The notes under the pieces were generated by a model that searched no databases, was not told the DNA's origin, and saw only the letters and a list, made by a program, of their open reading frames with translations. The translations under genes were made by a program, and so were the position numbers. A DNA stretch of 64,000 nucleotides, from NCBI GenBank assembly GCA_964648465.1, contig CAZYMU010000008.1, positions 19,667 to 83,666 of the forward strand. Direction: 5' to 3'. Below, one piece after another: positions 17,322-26,487 of the stretch. Every line of letters starts with the position of its first letter. Within the stretch, counting starts at the first letter, position 1. Source of the stretch: Aminicenans sp964648465. Its GTDB lineage: Bacteria > Acidobacteriota > Aminicenantia > Aminicenantales > Aminicenantaceae.

Positions 17322-19165
17322 TGGAGTCTCGTGCTGGAACTTTTTTCTTCGCCTTTGGAATTCTGCCTTTCAGTTTCATTTCTGTTTGACGAATTCTTGA
17401 GAGCAAGCTTACAAGCCCGTTTTACTTTCCTGTTGTGGCTCTTGGCCCCTTCTTCAAGAATTTTCATGGCTTCAGGATTTCCTGCGGTTTTCAGTGCTGA
17501 GATAGAACACAGACTTGTTTCAATATTTTTACGGTGGGAGAAAATAGTCGGTTTTTTCAAAATCTTCTTGAGAGCAGTCTTTGCTTCTGCAGCTTGACTT
17601 CTTGCCAAGAATTCCAGTAAAGTCGTTTTCTCCTTTTTTCCCTTTTTTACGAATGATTTGTTTTGGACTACCTTAAGGATATGTTCTACTATGGATTTAT
17701 CTCCTGTATATTGGAGATTTTGAGCAGCAATAATTCTCAGTTCTTCTTCCTCATCTGAAAGAAATGCCAATAGAATTTTATTTGCAGTATTGTTCTGAAA
17801 TTTCCCCAAAGCTTTTATTGCATTAACCTTTATAGATTTGTTTTCATAGCTTATAAAGTTAGAGAGATACTGAACTGCGTTTTTGTCCTGACTTTTCTCT
17901 AAAATTGAAATGATTTCATTCGTGATGGCTGGGTGCTTATTTTGAGCAATATTCATGAGAGTTTTTAAATCGTGCTTGCCTATCTTTTTTAAAAGGGATA
18001 AAGCCTTTATGCGGAAATCAGGAGATTTGCTTTCTTTGTAGAGGTTGCTTAAAAGTGGAATGGCCTCAGGGCCCAGTATTTGTAGATATTCTAAGAGAGC
18101 ATCAGGTTCCAGGATTTTACCTTTCTGGAAAGCATCTTCAATGAGTGAAAGAAAATTTTTGTCTTTTATGTCTTTAAGGAATTTGTCAATAGAAACGGCT
18201 TTTCTGTCGGATTGAGAGGATAGAGATTTTTTAAGTTCGAGAATGAATTTGATGTTTTGTACAGCTCCGGGAAGATCTCCTTTTTTCAAAATATCCATAT
18301 GGCATTGGTTTAATATATCCATAGTTTTTGAGAATTCTTCTGGCCTATTTTCAATATAGAGTATTTCAACAAGTAAAGAGAGAAGTTCTTTCTTAGGCGA
18401 AAGTTTTCGATTTGAAAGAATCATATATTCTAGTTTTCTTTCTTCTTCATCAGTAAGGGATGACTTTTCGGCCTCACCGCTTGACTCAGGTTTGGATCCA
18501 GGTTTTTCTATTGAATCATTCAGAATCTTTTGCGCTAAAGTACTTTCTTTAAGAGCCTTTTGGTCTTCTGGATCAAGTTCTATTTTTCCGGTAAATAATT
18601 TATTTTTATCAAGTTTATACTCCATCTGTTGGATTCCGGCTCCTATTTTTGATTCAAGAAAATCGTCCGGAGCGAAATATCTGATATTTGCAAAATCTTT
18701 TTCCCAGAGTGAAATAACAATGTCGCTTTCTTCTGCAGGAAGATTAGATGCAATTTTAATAACATCTAAAAAATCAAGGAATTCTTCCTTTTTCAGGCCT
18801 TTATAGAAGAATAAAATTTGAACACCGTCTTTATGAAATAGAAAAGGAATACTTTTCCGGATTTGTATGTCAGTGAATACGGTTTCTCCACTGAAAGTAA
18901 AGGAAAATTCCTCAACACCGAGTTCCAATTTCCAGTATTTCTCCAGAAATATGCAAATTTTTTCATAGAGCTGATCTGTAAATTTAATTACATTTGCATG
19001 ATCTTCAGAAAAAATTTTCATCTGTGCGAAGCTTTTTTCGAATAACTTTAGAATTTCTTTGACTATCTCTAGCTTTTCTCTATTGACTTTGAGGTTTTGA
19101 TTTTTTTCTTGATTGTTTCGATGAGAATGGTTGTTTGAATTTTTGTTCAACTTATTTAGCACCAT
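17318..19165 (-). CDS. HEAT-repeat protein coupled to the HD-GYP gene
   Basis: 615 residues. The N-terminal ~200 residues are rich in charged helices and resemble the N-terminal part of the downstream HD-GYP protein (ENLxLFL, ...FLDVIKIAS). From ~340 onward HEAT-type repeats are clear: FRIKALSLLKKIG, KVNAIKALGKFQ, LRIIAAQNLQYTG, KRACKLALKNS. HEAT arrays are protein-protein scaffolds. There is no signal peptide. It is the first gene of a two-gene unit, diverging from the P-loop gene at 19330. Confidence 0.8.
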   Translation of the reverse strand: MVLNKLNKNSNNHSHRNNQEKNQNLKVNREKLEIVKEILKLFEKSFAQMKIFSEDHANVIKFTDQLYEKICIFLEKYWKLELGVEEFSFTFSGETVFTDIQIRKSIPFLFHKDGVQILFFYKGLKKEEFLDFLDVIKIASNLPAEESDIVISLWEKDFANIRYFAPDDFLESKIGAGIQQMEYKLDKNKLFTGKIELDPEDQKALKESTLAQKILNDSIEKPGSKPESSGEAEKSSLTDEEERKLEYMILSNRKLSPKKELLSLLVEILYIENRPEEFSKTMDILNQCHMDILKKGDLPGAVQNIKFILELKKSLSSQSDRKAVSIDKFLKDIKDKNFLSLIEDAFQKGKILEPDALLEYLQILGPEAIPLLSNLYKESKSPDFRIKALSLLKKIGKHDLKTLMNIAQNKHPAITNEIISILEKSQDKNAVQYLSNFISYENKSIKVNAIKALGKFQNNTANKILLAFLSDEEEELRIIAAQNLQYTGDKSIVEHILKVVQNKSFVKKGKKEKTTLLEFLARSQAAEAKTALKKILKKPTIFSHRKNIETSLCSISALKTAGNPEAMKILEEGAKSHNRKVKRACKLALKNSSNRNETERQNSKGEEKSSSTRLQ

Positions 19166-19329
19166 TACTTTGTTTTTACACTTTTTTCCAGTATATAGTC
19201 AAGCAGCAGAAATTTGTATGTTATAAATTCGTGTGATAATATTGCCAAAGAGGATTTGAAGTGACAGGCAAAAAAATTTTATTCTGTTAAAAAAGTTACT
19301 ATATCCTAGGTAATAGTAGAAGAAAAGCC

Positions 19330-20295
19330 GTGAAAAATATTGGATTAAAAGTAAGTGAAGTTAAGATAGGAATAAAAACAAATTCGCCGCATCTTTTAGA
19401 AAAAGACAGATTTTTCTGGTTGGATACTAATTTCTTGTCTGTGGATAAAGTGCCTTTCGAGGAAGCGAAAGATTCCCTTGTTGAAGTATGGGATAATATT
19501 GGCGGAACTCCTTTAGAGATAAAAAGGAACACATTGTGTTTAAGAGGAAATTTTTCTGAACTGGAAAAAAAAGCTAACGATCCCAGATACTCAATTTTCG
19601 GCAATTTGGGAATTTTTTCTTCATGGGTACTCAGGGTGCTTGAAGAAACTCAGAATATTTATACTATACATGCATGTGGCCTTGTAAAAAGGAATAAGCT
19701 TATCATAATTCCTGGAGGTGCAGGAGCAGGGAAGTCTGTGCTTATTCTTTCCGCCTTAAGGAAAGGTTGGAAGATATTTTCCACTGAGTTTGTGCATTTC
19801 CGTGTAAAAGGTGGGATTGAGTTTTTTAAGGGTTCTTTAAAAGATACGGTTAGAGTGGATACTTTGAAATGCTATTTTCAGGATGTGGCAGAAGAGTTGG
19901 GAATAAGTTTAAAGGCAGAGATTGGAGGGAAAATGGTTGTTGATTTATCATTATTCCAGACAGATGAGTATCAAATTCGACCATCTGATGTTATCTTGAT
20001 TTTTCCTCATGTAGAGGAAAAAAGGGACAGAATTATATGTGAGGAGCTGAAAGATAGGGAAATACTGTTGAGAAAACTTTTCCATAATGCATCTGACAAG
20101 ATAGGTAAAAGCATCCTTCTTTACAGCAAACTGGCTGTACCTGGATTAGATTCGGTGCGACTCGGACAAAGAAGGAAAGAAAACCTGGAAAAATTTTTGC
20201 AGTCCGGAAAGGTTAAGAAATCTCTTTTGTGGATTTCTGGTGTTAAAGAAGCAAGGGAAATCTTTGACAGAATAAATATAAATGAGTTTAATTAA
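19330..20295 (+). CDS. HPr-kinase-like P-loop protein
   Basis: 321 residues from a GTG start; no better-placed ATG exists in frame. The Walker A GGAGAGKS is at 129-136, preceded by IHACGLVKRNKLIIIPGG, which matches the C-terminal kinase fold of HPr kinase/phosphorylase (HprK). The N-terminal 110 residues are unlike the usual HprK N-domain and no HPr-binding signature is visible. HprK-like stand-alone proteins occur near sulfur, peptide and glycan biosynthesis genes. It lies 12 bases before phosphosulfolactate synthase, so the two probably share a pathway. Target unknown. Confidence 0.7.
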   Translation: MKNIGLKVSEVKIGIKTNSPHLLEKDRFFWLDTNFLSVDKVPFEEAKDSLVEVWDNIGGTPLEIKRNTLCLRGNFSELEKKANDPRYSIFGNLGIFSSWVLRVLEETQNIYTIHACGLVKRNKLIIIPGGAGAGKSVLILSALRKGWKIFSTEFVHFRVKGGIEFFKGSLKDTVRVDTLKCYFQDVAEELGISLKAEIGGKMVVDLSLFQTDEYQIRPSDVILIFPHVEEKRDRIICEELKDREILLRKLFHNASDKIGKSILLYSKLAVPGLDSVRLGQRRKENLEKFLQSGKVKKSLLWISGVKEAREIFDRININEFN

Positions 20296-20307
20296 GGAGA
20301 AAACAGA

Positions 20308-21096
20308 ATGAAGGCATGGGAAGAATGTATTGAGTCTCCTGTTAAAGACAGGAGTGAGAAGCCTCGGGAAGATGGGATAACTATGATTCTTGATAAAGGT
20401 TTGGGCATACGGGCTATAAAGGACCTTGTAGAAACAGCAGCATCCTATATAGATGTCGTAAAATTCAGTTTTGGGACTTCTGCTTTCTATTCAAAAGAAG
20501 TATGTCGGGAAAAGACAAGAATCCTGAAAGATGCAGATATTCATGTTATGCCAGGGGGAACATTTCTGGAGGTTGCCATATGGAAGGGGAAATATGATGC
20601 TTACCTTAAGCGGGCAGGTGAACTAGGTTTTGATATGATAGAAGTTTCTGACGGGACTGTAGAAATAGACTTTAAAACCAGGAAAGCTGCCATTAGGAAA
20701 GCAGTAGATGCTGGCTTTTTTGTCCTTTCTGAAGTCGGAAAAAAAGATCCTGCAGAAGAAGTTCCTTTGTCTGTTATACAGAAATTGATCTCTACGGACC
20801 TGGAGTGCGGTTCTTTCAAGGTCATTGTTGAAGCGAGAGAGGCAGGAAAAGGAGTAGGGATCTTTGATAAGGAAGGAAAAGTCAAAGAAGATGAAGTAAC
20901 AAAGATCCTTTCTGGTGTCAAGGATCCAGATGCTCTTTTATGGGAGGCCCCGATCAAAAGCCAGCAGCAGTTTCTTATCATGAAGCTGGGTACAAATGTA
21001 AGCCTGGGAAATATTCCTCCAGGAGACATCCTGGCTTTAGAGGCTCTTCGACAGGGGCTGCGTGGAGACACACTGAAAAAGGCTTACAGAGGTTGA
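20308..21096 (+). CDS. comA: Phosphosulfolactate synthase (ComA family)
   Basis: 262 residues. The TIM-barrel family features are visible: MILDKGLGI near the start, YIDVVKFSFGTSAFY, LEVAIWKGKYDAYL, FDMIEVSDGTVEI and GFFVLSEVGKK. Family knowledge: ComA adds sulfite to phosphoenolpyruvate giving (R)-phosphosulfolactate, the first step to coenzyme M in methanogens and to sulfolactate in Bacillus. No comB, comC or later genes are present in the window. An AAGGAG ribosome site precedes the ATG. The end product in this organism is unknown. Confidence 0.85.
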   Translation: MKAWEECIESPVKDRSEKPREDGITMILDKGLGIRAIKDLVETAASYIDVVKFSFGTSAFYSKEVCREKTRILKDADIHVMPGGTFLEVAIWKGKYDAYLKRAGELGFDMIEVSDGTVEIDFKTRKAAIRKAVDAGFFVLSEVGKKDPAEEVPLSVIQKLISTDLECGSFKVIVEAREAGKGVGIFDKEGKVKEDEVTKILSGVKDPDALLWEAPIKSQQQFLIMKLGTNVSLGNIPPGDILALEALRQGLRGDTLKKAYRG

Positions 21097-21111
21097 ATTT
21101 TTAAATAGGGG

Positions 21112-21240
21112 AAAATGCCGATAACGGATTTAGAATTTATTATAGATATGATATAGAACAAATTGGTTCTGAGAGTTTCATGAAGAATGATTCTGGCTGG
21201 TTGATATGGTTTAGTGGAATAGGCAGTTTTTATGAATAAT
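21112..21240. repeat. MITE-like element type 2, copy 1
   Basis: Starts AAAATGCCGATAACGGATTTAG and ends GGCAGTTTTTATGAATAAT, and shares the interior blocks GGTTCTGAGAGTTTCATGAA and GAATGATT with the element at 34779-34907. Non-coding. It fills the gap upstream of the tricorn protease gene and so may contain or modify its promoter. Confidence 0.7.
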
Positions 21241-21266
21241 CCAGTTTTAATATGAAAGGAGGAATT

Positions 21267-24200
21267 ATGAAAACTAAAGTTTTGGCAGGATTAACTCTGC
21301 TTTTAGCATTAATTTGTGGATCAGCTTATGCTGGCAATGAGGCCCGTGTTCTGCGCTTTCCTGCTGTGTTTGGTGACCAGGTTGTTTTTAGCTATGCTGG
21401 AGATCTATATGCTGTCAGTTCAGCAGGCGGTATTGCCAGGAGGCTGACAAGCCATGAAGGATTTGAAGTATTTGCCCGATTTTCACCTGATGGAAAGTAT
21501 ATTGCTTTTACAGGAGAGTATGACGGAAATCGTGAAGTTTATTTGATACCGAAGGAAGGCGGGATTCCTAAAAGATTGACATATACTCCAACTCTGGGCA
21601 GGGATGATGTATCTGACAGGATGGGTCCGAATAATATAGTCATAGGATGGAAGCATGATAGTAAGCATATAGTTTTCCGTTCGCGTATGAGGGAATGGAA
21701 CGATTTTAATGGCCAGTTGTATCTGGCCTCAATAGAAGGCACAATTCCTGAACAGATTCCTTTGCCTAGAGGGGGATTCTGCTCGTTTTCTCCAGATGAT
21801 AAGAAATTGGCGTATAACCGGGTTTTTCGCGAGTTCCGGACATGGAAGCGATACAGAGGTGGTATGGCCGATGATATCTGGGTTTATGATTTTGAGACGA
21901 AACAAGTTGAAAATATTACTGATAATCCGGCTCAGGATATAATTCCAATGTGGAGTGGAAACAAGATCTATTTTCTTTCTGATAGAGATGAAAATAAGAA
22001 AATGAATCTTTATGTCTATGATTGTGACAATAAAGAAATTAAAAAGCTTACAAGTTTTACTGAATTCGATATTAAATTTCCCTCCCTGGGTCCTGAGGCT
22101 ATTGTCTTCGAAAATGGAGGATATATTTATAGGTTTGAATTAGCAAAAGGAGAAGCAGTTAAAGTTCCTGTGGTTATTGCTAATGATACGAATTCAAACC
22201 GGAACAAGATCATAAAAGTTTCTGATAGTATAACAAATTATGAAATTTCTCCTGATGGAAAGCGAGCTTTATTTGGGGCACGTGGCGAGGTCTTTACTGT
22301 TCCTGTAAAGCATGGAAATACTCGCAACTTGACTAATACTTCAGGTGTTCATGAGAGGAATTCAAAATGGTCCCCTGATGGGAAGTGGATTGCTTATATC
22401 TCTGATTCGAGTGGGGAAGATGAGATTTATATTTTAGCACAGGACGGCTCAGGAAAACAGCAGCAGGTCACAAAAGATGCAGATACATATAAATATCAGA
22501 TTTACTGGTCTCCGGATTCTAAGAAGATTCTCTGGAGTGATAAGCTTCTGCGCCTTAATTATGTCGGTATCCAGACAAAAAAAGTTACAGAAGTCGCCAG
22601 GGCGAAAGCCTGGGAAATAAATCAATACTGCTGGTCTCCTGACAGCAATTGGATTGCTTATGTAAAACCAGAACTCGAATCCATGATGGAGATTTATCTC
22701 TATAATATTGAAACAAAAAAGACAATTGAAGTTACAGATGGATGGTACTCTTCTTATTCGCCTTGTTTTCATTCCGGAGGAAAGTATCTTTTCTTTGTTT
22801 CGGACAGGGATTTTAATCCTATCTTCAGCAGAACAGAGTATAATCATTCATATCTATCTATGGGAAGAATCTATCTTGCTGCTTTGACTAAGGATATGAA
22901 GTCTCCTTTTGAACCTAAAAGTGACGAGGTATCTATAAAAAAGGAAGAAACTGCGAAAACTGACAAATCCGGGAAAAAAGTAGAAACTAAGATAGATACG
23001 TCAGTAAAAAAAGTAGATGTTAAAATCGATCCTGAAGGCCTAAAAGAGAGGATTATTGCCCTGCCGATTCAAGTTGCAAATTACAGGAATATCACTTCTG
23101 TAAGTGATACAATCTATTACCTGAAAAGAGGGGATAGAGACAGAAAAGTTTCTCTGAAAATGTTTGACTTGAAGGAACAGAAAGAAACAGATCTAGGAAA
23201 CATCAATGGTTATGAAATTTCATACGATAAAAAGAAAATACTTGTCTCTCAGAATAAGGATTATGCCGTAATTAACCTTCCTAAATCAGTAATAAAAATA
23301 AAGGATAAGCTTGATCTATCCAAGATGGAAACAAAAATCAATATCAGGGAAGAATGGAATCAAATTTTTACTGAAAGCTGGCGGCAGATGAAGTATTTCT
23401 TCTATGCTCCTAATATGCATGGACTAGACTGGGAAAAAATGAAGCAACGTTATGAACCTTTGGCTAAGGCTGTTACTCATAGGGCGGACCTGACATATGT
23501 TATAGGAGAATTGATTGGAGAATTGAGTGTTGGCCATACTTATGTTGGAGGAGGCGATTTTATCCATCCGAAGAGAATAAATGTTGGAATGCTCGGAGCA
23601 AAATTTATGCGGGATGAGAAATCTGGTTACTATAAAATTACTAAAATAATGAAAGGTCAGAATTGGAATAAGTTCTTACGTTCTCCTCTAACTGAGATAG
23701 GGATAAATGTGAAGGAAGGAGATTATCTAATAGCCATAAACAACAAGCCTACAAACAGGATGAATAATATATATGAAACAATGCTGAACACTGTAGGAAA
23801 GCAGGTGACACTTCGAGTAAACACAAAACCTGATGAAAAGGGAAGTAAGGAAGTTGTTGTCATCCCAGTTAAGGATGAGCTTTCACTGGTCTATTACAAT
23901 TGGGTGCAGAACAATATTGATAAAGTTAGCAAAGCGACAAACGGAAAAGTAGGCTATATCCATATCCCTGACATGGGTGTGAGGGGTTTAAATGAATTTG
24001 TCAAACATTTTTATCCACAGCTTCGCAAAAAGGCTATTATTATCGATGTTCGCGGGAATGGCGGAGGAAGCGTTTCTCCTATGGTAGCCGAGCGTTTAAG
24101 ACGGGAAATAGTAATGGTGGGTGTGGCGCGAAATACGGCTCCTGGAACTGACCCCGGAGCAGTCATGATAGGACCTAAAGTATGCCTGATGGATGAATTT

Positions 24201-24548
24201 TCAGCATCTGATGGTGACATATTCCCTTACCGCTTTAGAAAGTATAATATGGGAAAGTTAATTGGAAAGCGGACATGGGGTGGAGTTGTAGGCATCAGAG
24301 GTTCTTTACCATTTGTTGATGGAGGATCATTGACGAAGCCGGAATTTGCAGTATACAGTACAGAGGGAGATAAGTGGATTATTGAAGGGAAAGGAGTTGA
24401 GCCAGATGTATATGTAGATAATAATCCGGCCTTAGAATACGCCGGGATTGACGAACAATTGAATAAGGCTATTGAAATAATCATGCAAGAATTGAGGACA
24501 AAAGGAAAAGAACTGCCTGAGATTCCTCCTTATCCGATTAAGAAATAG
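21267..24548 (+). CDS. Tricorn protease homologue, S41 family
   Basis: 1093 residues with a cleavable signal peptide (MKTKVLAGLT...GSAYA). Order: two beta-propeller blocks with repeated WSPDGKWIAYISD-type blades (~25-550), a Lys-rich linker (~550-600), a core region, a PDZ domain (~760-850) and the S41 catalytic domain with SASDGD (nucleophile about S981). Tricorn-type enzymes cut peptides into small fragments; here the signal peptide puts it in the periplasm. I start at 21267 because AAGGAGG lies 4 bases before this ATG; the ATG at 21252 precedes the ribosome site. Confidence 0.93.
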   Translation: MKTKVLAGLTLLLALICGSAYAGNEARVLRFPAVFGDQVVFSYAGDLYAVSSAGGIARRLTSHEGFEVFARFSPDGKYIAFTGEYDGNREVYLIPKEGGIPKRLTYTPTLGRDDVSDRMGPNNIVIGWKHDSKHIVFRSRMREWNDFNGQLYLASIEGTIPEQIPLPRGGFCSFSPDDKKLAYNRVFREFRTWKRYRGGMADDIWVYDFETKQVENITDNPAQDIIPMWSGNKIYFLSDRDENKKMNLYVYDCDNKEIKKLTSFTEFDIKFPSLGPEAIVFENGGYIYRFELAKGEAVKVPVVIANDTNSNRNKIIKVSDSITNYEISPDGKRALFGARGEVFTVPVKHGNTRNLTNTSGVHERNSKWSPDGKWIAYISDSSGEDEIYILAQDGSGKQQQVTKDADTYKYQIYWSPDSKKILWSDKLLRLNYVGIQTKKVTEVARAKAWEINQYCWSPDSNWIAYVKPELESMMEIYLYNIETKKTIEVTDGWYSSYSPCFHSGGKYLFFVSDRDFNPIFSRTEYNHSYLSMGRIYLAALTKDMKSPFEPKSDEVSIKKEETAKTDKSGKKVETKIDTSVKKVDVKIDPEGLKERIIALPIQVANYRNITSVSDTIYYLKRGDRDRKVSLKMFDLKEQKETDLGNINGYEISYDKKKILVSQNKDYAVINLPKSVIKIKDKLDLSKMETKINIREEWNQIFTESWRQMKYFFYAPNMHGLDWEKMKQRYEPLAKAVTHRADLTYVIGELIGELSVGHTYVGGGDFIHPKRINVGMLGAKFMRDEKSGYYKITKIMKGQNWNKFLRSPLTEIGINVKEGDYLIAINNKPTNRMNNIYETMLNTVGKQVTLRVNTKPDEKGSKEVVVIPVKDELSLVYYNWVQNNIDKVSKATNGKVGYIHIPDMGVRGLNEFVKHFYPQLRKKAIIIDVRGNGGGSVSPMVAERLRREIVMVGVARNTAPGTDPGAVMIGPKVCLMDEFSASDGDIFPYRFRKYNMGKLIGKRTWGGVVGIRGSLPFVDGGSLTKPEFAVYSTEGDKWIIEGKGVEPDVYVDNNPALEYAGIDEQLNKAIEIIMQELRTKGKELPEIPPYPIKK

Positions 24549-24562
24549 AGAGTGAGAAATAA

Positions 24563-25138
24563 ATGAGCTTTTATGATTTGATTGTTTCGAGAAGGTCAAT
24601 ACGTCAGTTTAGACAGAAACGTGTGTCCAGGGATATTCTTGAAAGATTAGTCGACACAGCGCGCCTTGCTCCTTCAGCAGCAAACCGCCAACCCTTGGAA
24701 TTTGTGGTTATTGATGAACAAAAGACTGTTAAACAAATCTTCCCTTGTTTGAAATGGGCTGCTTATATTGCTCCTGAAGGAAATCCTAAACCAGGCCATG
24801 AACCCGCAGCTTATATCGTCATTCTTGTAAATACAAATGTAAGTGAGAAAGAATATGAGTGGGATGTTGGAGCATCCATAGAAAATATGATCCTTACTGC
24901 ATTAGAAGAGGGGATTGGAAGCTGCTGGCTTATATCAGTTGATAGAGACAAGGTGAAGGGAATACTCAATATTCCAGATAAATATAAGATAGATTCAGTA
25001 CTGGCCTTGGGGTATCCGGCAGAAATACCTGTTATCGAAGACATGAATGGTTCTGTGAAATATTGGAAAGACAATAAAGCTAAGCTTCACGTTCCTAAAA
25101 GGAAATTAGAAGATGTGATTCATCTTAATAGATTCTGA
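24563..25138 (+). CDS. Nitroreductase family protein
   Basis: 191 residues. The FMN motif region SRRSIRQFRQKRV, ARLAPSAANRQPLEF, a central DVGASIENMILTALEEGIGSCWL and the C-terminal LALGYPAE are all characteristic. It follows the tricorn protease by 14 bases in the same direction, so it is probably co-transcribed with it. Substrate unknown. Paralogue of the protein at 7062. Confidence 0.87.
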   Translation: MSFYDLIVSRRSIRQFRQKRVSRDILERLVDTARLAPSAANRQPLEFVVIDEQKTVKQIFPCLKWAAYIAPEGNPKPGHEPAAYIVILVNTNVSEKEYEWDVGASIENMILTALEEGIGSCWLISVDRDKVKGILNIPDKYKIDSVLALGYPAEIPVIEDMNGSVKYWKDNKAKLHVPKRKLEDVIHLNRF

Positions 25139-25140
25139 TT

Positions 25141-26487
25141 TTACTTTCCTGCAACTGTGAGCTCTTTGATTTTAATTGTAGGTCCTGAGAAAGAACTTCG
25201 AAATTCAAGGTCGTTTCCAACTAATTCTATTTCGTTTAGAATCACTCCGAGATTTCCTGAAATCGTTATTTCTGATACAGGGTAGGCAATTTTTCCATCT
25301 TCGATCCAGAGGCCAAATGCTCCGCGGGATATGTCACCTGTGACAGGATTTAGACCATGACCAATGGTTCTTGTCAGAAGAAGGCCCCTTTTTGTTGAGG
25401 CAATTATTTCTTCTGGGGATGTTTTACCTGGCTGGAGATAAAAGTTATTTGGTCCAACACTATTTGCATCCGCATTACCTGTGGATTTAAGCTTAAGTTT
25501 CCTTGCGGCATAAGTATTACATAGGTAATTTTTCAATATCCCTCTTTCGATAACCGTGTTTTTTGAGACGGGAACTCCTTCTGAATCAAAAGGTCTTGAA
25601 CCAATCTTTCTAGGAATTAAGCCGTCATCATATACAGTAACATTTTTATTGCCGATTTTTTCTCCAAGCTTATCAACTAGAAAGGATGTTTTTTGATAAA
25701 TAGAAATTCCGGAAATGCAGGAAAAAAGAAATGCCAGAAGCCACGAAGTCATCATAGGTTCAAAAATGACTGGGACGTTCTGGGTTTTTATCTTTCTTGG
25801 ATTTAGCTGCCGGAGTGTTCTTTCAACAGCTTTTCTTGCAATTATTTCGGGTGATTCTAATTCTTTTAAAAATCTTTTTGAGCATGACCAAAAACCTTCC
25901 GCTTTGTTGTCGGTATCTCCCGCCTGAAGTCCGATGCCAAGGGTGCAGTATGTTTCATCATATTCCTTCAAGAACCCATTCGAATTGGCCAATGCTATTT
26001 TGATTTTTATTGTCTCGAAACTGGCACCGTGAGAATTTGTAATTTTTTTCTCATCAAGTGCTATTTTTTCTGTTTCTTTTGCAAGTAAAATTTTTTTTTC
26101 TGACTCAAGTTTTGAAATCTCCGGATCAAAAAGCTTTAAGGAAGCGATATCTATTTTAGTTTTATATAATGCTGGAAGCCCGGCGCATTCGTCGGGATTG
26201 CCCAGAGTTGAGCGTTTTACTGCATTTTTTACGAGGGTTTGAAGGGTTTCCATTGTTAAATCAGATGAAGTAGCAATGGCTGTCTTTTTATCCTTAATGA
26301 CCCTAAAACTTAATGCTCTGGAACCAGCCTCGACTAGGTTTTCGATTTCCCCGAAGCGGACATCAACATTGAATTCGCTGCTTTCAATAATAGCGACTTC
26401 GATTTCATCTGCTCCCTGCATTCTTCCGAAAGCAACAAGGTTGTTTGCAATCTCTGACAGAACTGAGGACTCTTTTTTCTCGTTCAC
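25141..26487 (-). CDS. tldE: TldE/PmbA subunit of the TldD/TldE metalloprotease
   Basis: 448 residues. It shows the U62/PmbA pattern (DGLIPRKIGSRPFDSEGVP, LKSTGNA...GPNNFYLQPGK and GHGLNPVTGDISRGAFGLWIEDG) and lacks the metal-binding HExxxH, as expected for TldE. I start at the GTG at 26487: it overlaps the tldD stop (GTGA) and has AGGAGGG five bases upstream, while the ATG at 26532 lies deep inside tldD. TldD/TldE forms a heterodimer that degrades unfolded peptides and matures some ribosomal peptides. Confidence 0.92.
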   Translation of the reverse strand: MNEKKESSVLSEIANNLVAFGRMQGADEIEVAIIESSEFNVDVRFGEIENLVEAGSRALSFRVIKDKKTAIATSSDLTMETLQTLVKNAVKRSTLGNPDECAGLPALYKTKIDIASLKLFDPEISKLESEKKILLAKETEKIALDEKKITNSHGASFETIKIKIALANSNGFLKEYDETYCTLGIGLQAGDTDNKAEGFWSCSKRFLKELESPEIIARKAVERTLRQLNPRKIKTQNVPVIFEPMMTSWLLAFLFSCISGISIYQKTSFLVDKLGEKIGNKNVTVYDDGLIPRKIGSRPFDSEGVPVSKNTVIERGILKNYLCNTYAARKLKLKSTGNADANSVGPNNFYLQPGKTSPEEIIASTKRGLLLTRTIGHGLNPVTGDISRGAFGLWIEDGKIAYPVSEITISGNLGVILNEIELVGNDLEFRSSFSGPTIKIKELTVAGK

